64,000 nucleotides of DNA from an uncultured Erythrobacter sp. (GCA_947503155.1 CANNCL010000001.1:62001-126000), one strand, 5' to 3'; counted from the stretch's first letter, positions 9,033-19,809 are shown. Numbers and translations: made by a program. Notes: generated by a model from the letters alone, not told the origin.

Positions 9033-9413
9033 CTATTTCCGACAGATCATGGGGCCGAGCGGCTGACCGCCGAAGATATGGACATGCAAATGCGGCACTT
9101 CTTGATGCCCATGCACACCGATATTGGCCATCAAACGATATCCCGGCTCCACCAACCCCTTTGCCCGCGCAACCTCGCCAACGGCGCGGATGAAACCTGC
9201 GATTTCTGCATCGCTCGCCTTTGCGCTGAAATCGTCCCAGCTGACATAGCGCCCCTTGGGGATCACGAGCGTGTGAATTTCGGCCTGAGGGTTGATGTCT
9301 TCAAAAGCGAAGGCATGGTCGTCTTCATACACGGCGTTTGACGGGATTTCGCCGCGCAGGATTTTGGCGAAGATGTTGGCATCATCATAAGGCAGCGTTG
9401 GATCAATCGGCAT
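9033..9413 (-). CDS. HIT family (HinT-like) protein
   Basis: 'DDANIFAKILRGEIPSNAVYEDD' and 'HQEVPHLHVHIFGG'. Confidence 0.94.
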   Translation of the reverse strand: MPIDPTLPYDDANIFAKILRGEIPSNAVYEDDHAFAFEDINPQAEIHTLVIPKGRYVSWDDFSAKASDAEIAGFIRAVGEVARAKGLVEPGYRLMANIGVHGHQEVPHLHVHIFGGQPLGPMICRK

Positions 9414-9730
9414 TACGTATCCTTCCGGCTGGCTTTTTCATCGAGGCCCGACAGCCCTTCGCGCCGGTCGAGTTCGGCGAGCACTTCGTCCAGCGCGACA
9501 CCCTTTGCCTGCAACAGGACCATCAGGTGGAATATCAAATCCGCGCTTTCGCTGATCAATTCATCGTTCGACCCGGACACCGCCGCGATCACCGCTTCGG
9601 TCGCCTCTTCGCCGACTTTCTGCGCCATTTTGCCGGTGCCCTTGGCGTTCAAGCTGGCGACATAGCTGCTGTCTGGCGAGGCTTTGCTGCGCGCGGCAAT
9701 CGTCTTTTCTAGGCGGGATAAAGTGCTCAT
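9413..9730 (-). CDS. hisE: phosphoribosyl-ATP pyrophosphatase HisE
   Basis: 'KMAQKVGEEATEAVIAAVSGSNDELISESADLIFHLMVLL'. Confidence 0.96.
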   Translation of the reverse strand: MSTLSRLEKTIAARSKASPDSSYVASLNAKGTGKMAQKVGEEATEAVIAAVSGSNDELISESADLIFHLMVLLQAKGVALDEVLAELDRREGLSGLDEKASRKDT

Positions 9731-9740
9731 AGGGCCTCTT

Positions 9741-10523
9741 CTACACGCCGCGCGCGGGCAAGCCAGCATCGCGCAAGGCTTTGTGCGCGTCAGAGATGGA
9801 ATATGTGCCGAAATGGAAGATTGATGCGGCTAAGACGGCGCTAGCGTGGCCCTCTTGCACGCCTTGGACAAGGTGCTCCAAATTGCCCACTCCGCCGCTG
9901 GCGACGACTGGAATGTTCACTGCATCGGCGATTATTCGCGTGAGTTCGAGGTCATAGCCCGCCTGCGTGCCGTCGCCGTCCATGCTGGTGACCAGCAATT
10001 CGCCAGCACCCAGCATCGCGACCTGTTTGGCATAATCCACCGCGTCGATCCCGGTTGGTTTGCGTCCGCCATGAGTGAAAATCTCCCATTTGGGCGCGGC
10101 CTCCCCGGTGGTTGGAACCACTCTGCGCGCATCCACGCTGGCCACAACACATTGGCTGCCAAATTGCGCCGCAATCTCACTGACGAGTTCAGGCCGTGCC
10201 ACCGCCGCCGAATTGATCGCGACCTTGTCCGCCCCGGCGAGCAACAAAGCGCGCGCATCGTCCACACTGCGCACCCCGCCGCCCACAGTCAGCGGCATGA
10301 AACAAACCTCTGCGGTGCGCCGAACTATATCGAGCAGCGTCCCGCGCCCTTCATGGCTGGCCGAAATATCCAGAAAACACAGCTCATCCGCGCCCGCCGC
10401 ATCATAGGCGCGCGCCTGTTCAACCGGATCGCCGGCATCTTTGAGATCGACGAAATTGACGCCTTTCACAACGCGGCCATTGGCGACATCGAGACACGGG
10501 ATAACGCGGATGCGGACGGTCAT
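9741..10523 (-). CDS. hisF: imidazole glycerol phosphate synthase cyclase subunit HisF
   Basis: '[32 protein letters not shown]'. Confidence 0.97.
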   Translation of the reverse strand: MTVRIRVIPCLDVANGRVVKGVNFVDLKDAGDPVEQARAYDAAGADELCFLDISASHEGRGTLLDIVRRTAEVCFMPLTVGGGVRSVDDARALLLAGADKVAINSAAVARPELVSEIAAQFGSQCVVASVDARRVVPTTGEAAPKWEIFTHGGRKPTGIDAVDYAKQVAMLGAGELLVTSMDGDGTQAGYDLELTRIIADAVNIPVVASGGVGNLEHLVQGVQEGHASAVLAASIFHFGTYSISDAHKALRDAGLPARGV

Positions 10524-10783
10524 GCCACTGCCCCCTCTACAACGATGTCGCAGGGATTATCCGCCCCGCCGCATTGCGTTTCAGGTTCGCCCCCCATGCC
10601 CGAAAGCCAGAGCAAGCCGATGGCGATGTTGATATAAAGCACGATCGCGTACCAAAATTTGTCCGGTGTCTTTTCTTTCGTAAGCTGCAGGTTCAGCAGG
10701 CCAGTCTTGCCCCGCCGCCAATCGACAATCGCTACAATCAGCACCGCAACGCTGGCGATCAAGGCGACATCGGAAAGGTTCAC
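10520..10783 (-). CDS. small conserved-looking membrane protein inside the his operon
   Basis: Two hydrophobic segments; ATGA-type 4-nt overlaps with hisA (10780) and hisF (10523). Confidence 0.8.
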   Translation of the reverse strand: MNLSDVALIASVAVLIVAIVDWRRGKTGLLNLQLTKEKTPDKFWYAIVLYINIAIGLLWLSGMGGEPETQCGGADNPCDIVVEGAVA

Positions 10784-11517
10784 GCCCGCGCGCCCATCGT
10801 AATCGCCGCCGCCAAATCCAGCCGCCCTTCATACAAGGCGCGCCCGGTAATCACGCCTTCGATCCCCTCATGCGCGTTGACCGACAGGACATGGATATCG
10901 TCCAACCCCTTCACCCCGCCGCTCGCGATCACTGGGATATCGACCCGCTGTGCCAGCTCCACCGTGGCGTCGATATTCACGCCCTTCAGCAAACCGTCTC
11001 GGCCAATGTCGGTGAACAGCAATGACGCCACCCCTGCATCTTCGAACCGGCGGGCAAGGTCATGGACAGGGACGTTGGAGACCTCTGCCCAGCCTTCGGT
11101 AGCGACCATGCCGTCTTTGGCATCCACCGCTACGACAATGCCGCCCTCCCATTCGCGGGCCATCTCTTTCACAAATTCTGGGTCTTTCAGCGCAGCAGAG
11201 CCCATCACCACCCGCGCCACGCCTAAATTGAACCACCCCTCTACCGCCGCTGCATCACGGATACCGCCGCCCAATTGAACATAGCCGGGGAATTGTTCGA
11301 TGATCGCCTCGACCGCCTCGCGGTTTTCGGTGCGGCCGGAAAAACTGCCGTCCAAATCGACAACATGCAAATGCTCTGCGCCAGCTTCGGCAAAGATCAT
11401 CGCTTGAGCGGCCGGGTCATCACCGTAAATTGTGGCTCGGTCCATGTCGCCCTCAGCCAGACGCACGACTTCGCCGCCTTTGAGGTCGATTGCGGGAAAT
11501 ACGATCATATTTTCCAC
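10780..11517 (-). CDS. hisA: HisA isomerase
   Basis: 'FPAIDLKGGEVVRL', 'DVDLDGSFSGR', 'PVIASGGVKGLDDI'. Confidence 0.96.
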   Translation of the reverse strand: MENMIVFPAIDLKGGEVVRLAEGDMDRATIYGDDPAAQAMIFAEAGAEHLHVVDLDGSFSGRTENREAVEAIIEQFPGYVQLGGGIRDAAAVEGWFNLGVARVVMGSAALKDPEFVKEMAREWEGGIVVAVDAKDGMVATEGWAEVSNVPVHDLARRFEDAGVASLLFTDIGRDGLLKGVNIDATVELAQRVDIPVIASGGVKGLDDIHVLSVNAHEGIEGVITGRALYEGRLDLAAAITMGARA

Positions 11518-12131
11518 TCCAGAAAACGTTTCAGCGTCGCCAATCCATACGCTTGGCTCTTCTCAGGATGATATTGCACGCCCAAAATATTGCCGCGCGC
11601 AACGGCTGCGACAAGCCCTTCGCCGTGATCCGTCATCGCGGCAATGTCAGATGGGTTGTCGGCAGCGAAGTGATAAGAATGAAGGAAATACGCCTCGCCC
11701 CCCTCAATCACCGCATGGTCTTTGGCATGAGGGAGCAGCGCAACATCATTCCAGCCCATATGGGGGATTTTAATCGCACGATCAGTGGGCTCGATAAGCC
11801 GCACCTGACCAGATATCCAGCCAAGGCCCGGCGTATTGCCATGCTCTAACCCGCTACCGGCCAGCAATTGCATCCCGACGCAAATACCAAGGAACGGTGC
11901 GCCGCCCACTTGCACGCGCTCCGTCATCGCCTCGACCATGCCCGGTACTGCGTTCAATCCCTGAGCACATGCTTTGAAAGAACCAACACCCGGCAGCACA
12001 ATCCGGTCCGCCGCGCGCACGACATTGGGATCGGCGGTGACAGCGACATTCGCGCCGGCCGCCTTCAACGCATTGTGAACCGAATGGAGATTGCCCGCGC
12101 CGTAATCGATGAGGGCAACGGTCTCACCCAC
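11505..12131 (-). CDS. hisH: imidazole glycerol phosphate synthase glutaminase subunit HisH (GTG start)
   Basis: '[18 protein letters not shown]', '[12 protein letters not shown]', '[10 protein letters not shown]'. Confidence 0.95.
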   Translation of the reverse strand: MGETVALIDYGAGNLHSVHNALKAAGANVAVTADPNVVRAADRIVLPGVGSFKACAQGLNAVPGMVEAMTERVQVGGAPFLGICVGMQLLAGSGLEHGNTPGLGWISGQVRLIEPTDRAIKIPHMGWNDVALLPHAKDHAVIEGGEAYFLHSYHFAADNPSDIAAMTDHGEGLVAAVARGNILGVQYHPEKSQAYGLATLKRFLEWKI

Positions 12132-12753
12132 CGAGCTGCCCCTTGGTGCTCGGGATCGCGCCGCCTTTGCGTGCGTCGCGTTCCACCGCGATCCGCATTG
12201 CCCGGGCAAAGCCCTTATAAATGCTCTCGCAAATGTGGTGGTTATTGGCACCGTAAAGCAGCTCAATATGCAGCGTCAGTCCCGCCGTTTGCGCAACCGA
12301 ATGGAACCAGTGCTCGATCAGCTCCGTATCCCATTCGCCCAGTTTTTCCTGCGTAAAGCCCGCCTTCCAAACCACAAAAGGTCGCCCGGAAATATCCAGC
12401 GCAACACGGCTCAAAGTTTCATCCATCGGCGAATAGGCGCTGCCATAGCGCCCAATCCCGGCCTTATCGCCGAGCGCATCAGACAAAGCCTGACCCAGTG
12501 CAATCGCTGAATCTTCGGTGGTGTGGTGCTGATCCACATGCAAATCACCAGAAACACGCATTGTCACGTCGATCAAAGAATGTTTCGAAAATTGCTCAAC
12601 CATATGGTCGAGAAAGCCGATACCGGTCGACACTTCATAGGCGCCGGTCCCATCGAGATTTACGGCGATCTCTATGCTGGTTTCGGCGGTTTTGCGCGTC
12701 ACACTGCCTGTGCGTGCGGCATTGCTAAGGGGGGCTGTTGGCGTGTTGGTCAT
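12124..12753 (-). CDS. hisB: imidazoleglycerol-phosphate dehydratase HisB
   Basis: '[20 protein letters not shown]', '[16 protein letters not shown]', '[18 protein letters not shown]'. Confidence 0.97.
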   Translation of the reverse strand: MTNTPTAPLSNAARTGSVTRKTAETSIEIAVNLDGTGAYEVSTGIGFLDHMVEQFSKHSLIDVTMRVSGDLHVDQHHTTEDSAIALGQALSDALGDKAGIGRYGSAYSPMDETLSRVALDISGRPFVVWKAGFTQEKLGEWDTELIEHWFHSVAQTAGLTLHIELLYGANNHHICESIYKGFARAMRIAVERDARKGGAIPSTKGQLGG

Positions 12754-12870
12754 GACGCCCGGCTATACGCGCGCAAAGGCGGTGCGCAAGCGCTGGATCG
12801 GGATAAACGCTCGCGATTGCACATGAAACGCTTGACCCGCGCGGCGTCCACGGTCACGAATCCGGGCGCG

Positions 12871-13392
12871 ATGACAGAAGATACCCCCGATAGCCTGATC
12901 CCGTATGACGAGATCGTCCAAGAAGCGCTGCGCGCAGTGGTTGGCCGCGTGCTCGGTGAAATTGTGCAAGGGGGCAGCGAACTGCCCGGCACGCACCACT
13001 TCTACATCACGTTCAAGACGCATGCTCAGGGGGTTTCGATCCCCGCGCATCTCAAGGAACGCTTTCCTGATGAGATGACGATCGTGCTGCAGAACAAATT
13101 TTGGGAATTGGAAGTGCGCGAGGATGGGTTTTCGGTCGGTTTGACCTTCAATCAAATCCCGGCGAAGCTAGAGATCCCATACGCTGCGATCACGGCATTC
13201 GTTGATCCGGCGGTGGATTTTGGCCTGCAATTCCAAGCCTCGCCCAGCGACGAAATGCCACCAGAAGAGCATGACGACGCCGAAAATGACGCCTCTCTTG
13301 GTGCCAGCGAAACCAGCGAAACGGTCGACGCGGCATCCAGCAATGAAGATGGCTCTAACGTCGTAACGGTCGATTTCGGCCGCAAGAAATAG
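12871..13392 (+). CDS. SspB-family ClpXP adaptor / stringent starvation protein B
   Basis: 'THHFYITFKTHAQGVSIPAHLKERFPDEMTIVLQNKFWELEV' typical alphaproteobacterial SspB; start at MTEDTPD. Confidence 0.9.
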   Translation: MTEDTPDSLIPYDEIVQEALRAVVGRVLGEIVQGGSELPGTHHFYITFKTHAQGVSIPAHLKERFPDEMTIVLQNKFWELEVREDGFSVGLTFNQIPAKLEIPYAAITAFVDPAVDFGLQFQASPSDEMPPEEHDDAENDASLGASETSETVDAASSNEDGSNVVTVDFGRKK

Positions 13393-13412
13393 GCTGCAAT
13401 CAGGAGCGAGCA

Positions 13413-13835
13413 ATGGCTGACAGCGTTTCTGATACGGATTACACCGGCAATTCTGGCAATTCTGGCGACACCGGCGCCAGCAGCGGCAGTAACGCTGTGA
13501 CAAAGCAGTCTTCACACCTGCCCCTGCCCACGGACAATCCCGGCACCAATCTGTTGATCGCAGACATAGTCGTGCGCGGCGCGTCGACATTGTTCCGACA
13601 GACTGTTGAAAAGCGCGTGGCCAAAGCCAGTGTGGAGCAAGAAGAAGACGCCCAAGAGCTGCTCGACGGGCGCACGTTGATCACCACACTTGGCCTATAC
13701 GGCGCGAGCAGGCTTGCAACGCGGTCTGTCCCCGGCCTGTTGATGGTAACGGGCGGGCTGCTGGCAAAGACGCTCTATGACCGCGGCAAGGCCCGCCAAC
13801 GCCGGATCGCGCGCGAAGATAGCGAAGTTTCGTAA
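13413..13835 (+). CDS. hypothetical protein
   Basis: ORF with plausible start, short hydrophobic C-terminal region, between sspB and gmk. Confidence 0.65.
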   Translation: MADSVSDTDYTGNSGNSGDTGASSGSNAVTKQSSHLPLPTDNPGTNLLIADIVVRGASTLFRQTVEKRVAKASVEQEEDAQELLDGRTLITTLGLYGASRLATRSVPGLLMVTGGLLAKTLYDRGKARQRRIAREDSEVS

Positions 13836-13891
13836 ACACTCACCGCTTTGGGCACTTGATTTCGCCCCCTGACTTGGCGCATCGCACGCCA

Positions 13892-14542
13892 ATGGGCGAA
13901 CCAACACCAATTCATTCTGGCCAGCTTGACCGGCGCGGCCTGCTTTTCATCCTATCCTCTCCATCGGGCGCGGGTAAGACGACTTTGTCGCGTATGCTGC
14001 TGGCGAAAGATGGAGACATTAAGCTGTCCGTGTCCGTCACCACGCGCCCGCCGCGGCCGGGTGAGGTGGACGGGGTCCACTACCATTTCGTCACCGAAGA
14101 GAAATTCGATGCGATGGTCGAAGAAGATGATTTCTACGAATGGGCGCATGTCTTTGACCACCGGTATGGCACGCCAAAGGGCCTGATCCGTACGGCATTG
14201 AAAGAGGGCCAAGATTTCCTGTTCGACATTGATTGGCAGGGGACACAGCAGCTCTATCAAAAAGACCAACAGGACGTTGTCAGCGTCTTTATTCTTCCGC
14301 CCAGCCTAGACGAACTGCGCCGCCGACTGCTGGCGCGCGCCCAAGACAGCGACGCCGTGATCGATGATCGTATGGACCGCGCACGTTCCGAAATCAGCCA
14401 TTGGGCCGAATATGATTACGTCGTCATCAATGACGATGTGGATGAATGTTTTGACCGTGTGCGCGAGGTTCTCGATGCGGAACGTATGCGCCGCACACGC
14501 CAAACCGGGCTGATCCCGTTTGTACGCGAATTGATGGGCTAG
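13892..14542 (+). CDS. gmk: guanylate kinase
   Basis: 'LFILSSPSGAGKTTLSRMLL', 'TTRPPRPGEVDGVHYHFV', 'EWAHVFDHRYGTPK'; exact start uncertain (13856 or 13892). Confidence 0.96.
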   Translation: MGEPTPIHSGQLDRRGLLFILSSPSGAGKTTLSRMLLAKDGDIKLSVSVTTRPPRPGEVDGVHYHFVTEEKFDAMVEEDDFYEWAHVFDHRYGTPKGLIRTALKEGQDFLFDIDWQGTQQLYQKDQQDVVSVFILPPSLDELRRRLLARAQDSDAVIDDRMDRARSEISHWAEYDYVVINDDVDECFDRVREVLDAERMRRTRQTGLIPFVRELMG

Positions 14543-14565
14543 GCGCGATTAATTAGGGGCGCGTT

Positions 14566-17500
14566 CTACCTCCCCTCGCCCACCAACGTAAACGGCGCCC
14601 ACACGGCGGGATGCGCGGCATCCAGAGCGGGATCATTGCGGATTGCTTGCATCGCCGCTTGCAACGCTTCGGCGCGCGGCTCGCCCGCTTGCGAGCGTTT
14701 CAACGCTTCCACTGTCAGAGCCGGAGCAATCGTGTCGAATACCGGCCAATGGCTGACGAGCAAGCTTTCCGCTCCTGCATAGAAAAATGCCTGCGCCAAC
14801 CCGGACAGGCCCGTCTCCCCCGGCGCGCCTGACGGCGAGGCAGTGTTGCAAGCGGACAAAATCACCCAGCGCGCCGAAGCCAGATTGAGCGCAACCACTT
14901 CAGATGCCGCCAAATAGCCATCATCATCGGCCCGCGCTTCGCCCGGCGGGGTAAAGACAAGGCCGGGTTCCGCCGCATCTCCGCTTTCCTCGCTGGTGAA
15001 ACCATGCGTCGCCAGATGCAGGATACGAACGCCGGACAGATCCGCCTCTCTAATCGCGCGCTCGGTCATTTGTTCGCCCAAATACAGCGCATTTCCAGGC
15101 GCGCCGAGTGCTTCTCTCACTTGCTCCAATTCACCCCGCGTCCCGGGTAACGCCGCCAAAGTTCGCAGCGCATCGGGGTTCATCAAGGGCATACCCGACA
15201 CCCCCCTGAGCGAGCCCGTAAGCCGCGCCGCATCCACTGGTGCAAGCGTCGCAGAACGCGCGCCGCGCAATGTTGCTTGCCCTTCTAAAACCGGCGCACC
15301 AAACCCAGCGAATGACGTTTCTTCCTGCGCCCCGCCCTCGATCCCGTAAGAGCGGATAAAAACCAAGGATTGCAGCGAAGGCAGCTGCACCAAAGCGTAT
15401 CGATCCGCGAGCCAATCGGCATTGCGCAAGACATCAGGATCGTCAGTGAAATTCTCCCCCACAGGCGGGCTCGTGATCAGCGTGCCCAGTGGGAGCCGGG
15501 AAAGCGCGCCATCGGCAACAACATAGACACGCGATTTACCCTCCAACACGCTTTCAACCGGGGCGACCAAATCACGATACAGGTTATGTGCCTGTTCAAG
15601 ATCGAATAACGGCAGATATTCGGCGTCGCCCGCAATTTCCAAACCAGCGCGGAAATCGGCAATCACATTCCCGATCGAGTTTTCATCAACCACCGCGCGG
15701 GACCATTTCAGCTCTTGATTGCTGATGGCGAAGGAATGCGTCCCAAACGGCGTGGGCACTAAGAACAGCACCGCCTCATCTTCCCCCAGCACATCCACCA
15801 TATTTGCCAAAGGCACCGCACGTTGGCGCAGAATGTCGAAATATTGAGGTGCCTCATCCAACAGCTTCTCATCAATAGCCTCAACGCGGTCTTCAATCGC
15901 AACGAGGCTTTCTCGCATGGATTGCCGGCGCGCACCGCTTCCATCGGTGCCGGCCTGTGCCGCGACCAGACCTTCTTCGATTGTCGCCCAATTTCGGCTT
16001 AGCCTCTGACGTTCTTGGACAAGTTCCTGCAAGCCCAGACCCGAAGCAAACCGCGCGGCTGCTGCTTCACGCACGGCCTGCGATGTGGACGTGGCGCTTG
16101 CCAATTGAAACGACACAAATGCCTCTGCAAAAATCTGGTTTTGGTTGACGCCGGGCAGGTCGCGATTGGCGAGCAATGTGTCGACAAACAGCTTTTCAAT
16201 ACTTTGCCGATCACTCAGCTCCCGGCTTTGCTGCGCAGATCCGCGAACGCCGCCTTGGCGTGCAAGATCCGTGGCGCGCCGGCGTAAAGTCATAGCAACT
16301 TGACGCGCCTGGGTCAGAGCTTCGCTGGACTGAGAATTGATGAGCAAAGATTGCGTGTAATTTGAAACCACTCGGATCGTTTGCGGATGGCGGTCGCCAA
16401 ACATCTCGCGGTGAATGCGAACCGATTCTTCATAGAGGGGCAGGGATTCTTGGATTCGGCCCAAATGCGAAAGCGTAACGGCGTAATTGTTGAGGCCAAC
16501 CAATGTGAGCGGGTGCGTATCGCCCAAAACTTCACGCTGAAACTCAACAACCTCCTGATAAATTGGGATGGCCTCGGCGCGCCGGTTCAATTGTTCGAGG
16601 ACAAATCCATAATTATTGAGCGCGTATAACGTTGTCGGATGGCGCTCTCCCAAAACGTCGCGGCTCAATCGCAAAGATTCTGCCATAAACGGCTCGGCAT
16701 CCGCTGGTCTTTGTAGGTTGAGCAGCACGCCGGCATAATTGTTTAATGCTCCAATCGTATCGGGATGCCGCTCTCCCAAAATTTCGCGGCGCTGGCGCAG
16801 CACCGCAGCAAAAAGAGGTTCTGCCTCACTCGCGCGGTTTAACGATTGGAGTGCCGAAGCATAAAAGGCCAAGGTCGAAAGAGTATGGGGATGCTCCTCT
16901 CCCAGCTCCTCGCGCATTGTCCGCAAAGTGTCCGACAAAGACGCTTGCGCCTCATCAGTGCGGCCAAGGGAGAAGAGCGCCCTGCCATAATTGGCGCGCG
17001 CAATCAGGGCGCTGGGATGACCTTCGCCCAAAACCTCTGCGCTGATCTGGGCGGCGTCGGCGAAGAGCGGCAATGCCTCTGCTGAACGTCCCAAAACCTG
17101 AAGGATAAAGGCATAATCGCCGAGGCTTATGATCGTGTCAGGATGCCGTTCGCCTAACACGTCTTGCCGCAATCTTAAGGCATCAGCATAGAGCGGCTCA
17201 GCCTCTTGAACCCGGCCCAAACTGTCCATGACGAATGCATAATCCGCCAGAACCGCAATCGTGACGGGATGCCTTACCCCCAACGCCTGACGTCGCAGCG
17301 CGAGCTCTTCTGCGTAGAGCCCAAGCGCGCCAGCCATATCCCCGCGATCCGCCATCTCCAATGCGATAACCGCGATCTCGTCCGCGCGTGCAAGCGCTGC
17401 GCTCCGTCCGGCACCGTCGCTATCCGAGGTGGCCGGTAAGGATGGCGGTGTGGATGGCGGTGTGGATGGCGTTTCCACCTCATCCGCGCTCGCTTGGGTC

Positions 17501-17577
17501 AAAGCATAGGCGTCAAAAGAGCAAATAGACGCCGCCGCAACGCTCATTGCAAAACACACTGAAATATACCGCTTCAC
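14566..17577 (-). CDS. exported TPR-repeat CHAT-domain (caspase-like) protein
   Basis: Signal peptide; about ten 42-aa TPRs (A-L-x-L-R...V-L-G-x-x-H-P-x-T); C-terminal CHAT dyad regions 'ILHLATHGFT' and 'WVILSACNTASP'. Confidence 0.9.
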   Translation of the reverse strand: MKRYISVCFAMSVAAASICSFDAYALTQASADEVETPSTPPSTPPSLPATSDSDGAGRSAALARADEIAVIALEMADRGDMAGALGLYAEELALRRQALGVRHPVTIAVLADYAFVMDSLGRVQEAEPLYADALRLRQDVLGERHPDTIISLGDYAFILQVLGRSAEALPLFADAAQISAEVLGEGHPSALIARANYGRALFSLGRTDEAQASLSDTLRTMREELGEEHPHTLSTLAFYASALQSLNRASEAEPLFAAVLRQRREILGERHPDTIGALNNYAGVLLNLQRPADAEPFMAESLRLSRDVLGERHPTTLYALNNYGFVLEQLNRRAEAIPIYQEVVEFQREVLGDTHPLTLVGLNNYAVTLSHLGRIQESLPLYEESVRIHREMFGDRHPQTIRVVSNYTQSLLINSQSSEALTQARQVAMTLRRRATDLARQGGVRGSAQQSRELSDRQSIEKLFVDTLLANRDLPGVNQNQIFAEAFVSFQLASATSTSQAVREAAAARFASGLGLQELVQERQRLSRNWATIEEGLVAAQAGTDGSGARRQSMRESLVAIEDRVEAIDEKLLDEAPQYFDILRQRAVPLANMVDVLGEDEAVLFLVPTPFGTHSFAISNQELKWSRAVVDENSIGNVIADFRAGLEIAGDAEYLPLFDLEQAHNLYRDLVAPVESVLEGKSRVYVVADGALSRLPLGTLITSPPVGENFTDDPDVLRNADWLADRYALVQLPSLQSLVFIRSYGIEGGAQEETSFAGFGAPVLEGQATLRGARSATLAPVDAARLTGSLRGVSGMPLMNPDALRTLAALPGTRGELEQVREALGAPGNALYLGEQMTERAIREADLSGVRILHLATHGFTSEESGDAAEPGLVFTPPGEARADDDGYLAASEVVALNLASARWVILSACNTASPSGAPGETGLSGLAQAFFYAGAESLLVSHWPVFDTIAPALTVEALKRSQAGEPRAEALQAAMQAIRNDPALDAAHPAVWAPFTLVGEGR

Positions 17578-17698
17578 TCGTTCCTCCGTGTGCTTTTCCG
17601 GCGAGCGCTAAAGGCGCGGCGCAGCCGTCACGCGGACACACATCCTACAGGGGGACAGAAGAGTATTGTACAAACTGGCGCCGCTATTGGGCCGCGCA

Positions 17699-17730
17699 CA
17701 AAAAAGCCCGCCAGATTGCTCCGGCGGGCA
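17699..17730 (-). terminator. rho-independent terminator
   Basis: Minus strand GCCCGCCggagcaatctGGCGGGC followed by TTTTTT, downstream of the SDR gene. Confidence 0.85.
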
Positions 17731-17754
17731 TCTTTGCATTCATGGCCGCAAAAA

Positions 17755-18573
17755 TTAGCCAGCCGGATCGTTGAAGATACTCGGCAGTGAAGCATTCACC
17801 ACGCCGCCATCCACGGTCAGCGTTTCGCCAACCACATAGTCGCCGGCGCGGCTGCACAGGTAAATCGCAGCAGCCGCCATGTCTTCCGCCGTCCCAACCC
17901 GTTTTGACGGGATCATCGCAGCAGACGCATCAGGGGCCGATTTGGCCGCCTTGTTCATCTCGCTCGGGAACGCGCCCGGTGCGATGGAAGACACGATGAT
18001 ATTGTCTTGGATCAACCGCGCAGCCATGCGGCGGGTCAGTTGGATAACGCCCGCTTTCGATGCCTGATACGCATAGGTTTCCCACGGATTGATCCGCTGT
18101 CCATCAATGGACGACACATGAATCACCTTAGCTGGGTGATCGCCCGCCCCGCCCGCAACGAGCAGGTCGTGCAGTTTTTGCGTCAGGAAAAACGGAGTTT
18201 TGACATTGAGGTCCATCGTCCGGTGCCAGCCTGCCTCATTAAATTCGAGGTAAGGTTGCCCCCAAGCGGCGCCTGCATTGTTGATGAGAATGTCGAGCTT
18301 TTCCTCGCGCGCTTTCATCTCGTCAGCAAGCGCGATCATGCCGTCCATTTGGCTGAGATCGGCGGGGATGCCGATGACACGAGCATTGCCGGAAGAATCT
18401 TCGCCAAATTCCGCAATCGTCTCTTGCATCTGGTCAATCTTGCGCGCCGAAATATAAACACGTGCGCAGCCTGCGGCGAGCAAGCCTTCGACGAACATTT
18501 TACCGATGCCGCGCGAACCGCCCGTGACCAAAGCAACCCGGCCCTCAAGGCTAAAAAGTGAAGTGATATCCAT
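17755..18573 (-). CDS. SDR family oxidoreductase
   Basis: 'ALVTGGSRGIGKMFVEGLLAAG', 'NNAGAAWG', 'YQASKAGVIQLTRRMA'. Confidence 0.92.
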   Translation of the reverse strand: MDITSLFSLEGRVALVTGGSRGIGKMFVEGLLAAGCARVYISARKIDQMQETIAEFGEDSSGNARVIGIPADLSQMDGMIALADEMKAREEKLDILINNAGAAWGQPYLEFNEAGWHRTMDLNVKTPFFLTQKLHDLLVAGGAGDHPAKVIHVSSIDGQRINPWETYAYQASKAGVIQLTRRMAARLIQDNIIVSSIAPGAFPSEMNKAAKSAPDASAAMIPSKRVGTAEDMAAAAIYLCSRAGDYVVGETLTVDGGVVNASLPSIFNDPAG

Positions 18574-18585
18574 GATGTATGTCCC

Positions 18586-19725
18586 TTAATATCCGCTCAG
18601 TTCGGCGACGCGATTGGCGTGAAAATAGGCATCGCCCAAGAATTCCTGAAGCGCGCGGTCGCGCTTCATATACAGGCCAATGTCATATTCGTCGGTCATG
18701 CCAATGCCGCCATGCATTTGGACGCCCTCTTTGACAGATAGCCCCGCCGTTTTGGCGACCTTGGCTTTGGCGACGCTGCTCATTAGCTCGGCGCTTTCCG
18801 CACCCGCGTCCAGCAATTGCTGAGCCTTGATCACGACCGCGCGCGCGATCTCGACCTCGGAGTAAAGGTGGCTGGCACGGTGCTGGAGCGCTTGAAATTC
18901 GCCAATCAGCTGCCCGAATTGTTTTCGCTGTTTGAGGTAATCGACCGTCATATCCATCGCGCCGCCGGCAACGCCAACGCCTTCGGCTGCGGCACCGATA
19001 CGGCCCGCCATCAGCATAGCGTTGAGCACTTCGCGGCCGCCATCAACTTCGCCGATGACCGCGTCCCCGTCGAGGTCCACACCGTCAAATTTAGTGTGGG
19101 TCGCCATCGAAGAATCCACCAGGCGCAGCGCGTCATGGCTCATATTCGCGGCATTTTTGGGAACGGCGAATAGGGTAATGCCATCATCATCGTCATCCGC
19201 GCCGCTGGTGCGCGCAGCAACCACCAGCATATCTGCGCTGGCACCTTGAATCACAAAGCTCTTGGAGCCTGTAAGTTTGAAACCATTGCCCGATTTTTCG
19301 GCGCGCGTGGTGATCCGGCTGGGCCGGTGTTTCGCAGTTTCGTCCACCGCCACTGCGAACACGCTGTCGCCCGCGATCAGACCGGGCAAATACCGCCCTT
19401 TCAAATCATTCGAGCCGTGTTTGAGCGCTGTCGCAGCCAGAACCGACGACGTCAGAAACGGCGACGGCGTCAGGTTGCGGCCAATCTCTTCGAGCACGAT
19501 CCCTGCTTCGACATGGCCCATGCCCAAACCGCCATCATCTTCGTCCACCAGCATTCCGGTGAAACCCATTTCGGCCATCTGTTTCCACAAAGCATGGCCA
19601 AAACCGTCGGGGCAATCGCGGTCGCGCCAGTGGCGCAATTGTTTCGCGATATTGCCTTCATCGGCCATAAAGCCGCGGGCGGTGTCGGCCAGCATGGCCT
19701 GATCTTCGTCGTGATAAAGGGGCAT
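18586..19725 (-). CDS. acyl-CoA dehydrogenase family protein
   Basis: 'LKQRKQFGQLIGEFQALQHRASHLYSEVEIARA', 'QMHGGIGMTDEYDIGLYMKR'. Confidence 0.92.
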   Translation of the reverse strand: MPLYHDEDQAMLADTARGFMADEGNIAKQLRHWRDRDCPDGFGHALWKQMAEMGFTGMLVDEDDGGLGMGHVEAGIVLEEIGRNLTPSPFLTSSVLAATALKHGSNDLKGRYLPGLIAGDSVFAVAVDETAKHRPSRITTRAEKSGNGFKLTGSKSFVIQGASADMLVVAARTSGADDDDDGITLFAVPKNAANMSHDALRLVDSSMATHTKFDGVDLDGDAVIGEVDGGREVLNAMLMAGRIGAAAEGVGVAGGAMDMTVDYLKQRKQFGQLIGEFQALQHRASHLYSEVEIARAVVIKAQQLLDAGAESAELMSSVAKAKVAKTAGLSVKEGVQMHGGIGMTDEYDIGLYMKRDRALQEFLGDAYFHANRVAELSGY

Positions 19726-19809
19726 GAAATCCCGTCCTCTTTTTCAAATATTGTCATTCGTGCCGCCCTGAATTCTCAGTGGCGGCCCGTGAAATTCAAA
19801 TGCTGGAAT

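Noticed and set aside
14566-17577. TPR-CHAT as a type III-E CRISPR (Craspase) component
   Set aside because: Signal peptide and no gRAMP/Cas genes or CRISPR array in the neighbourhood.
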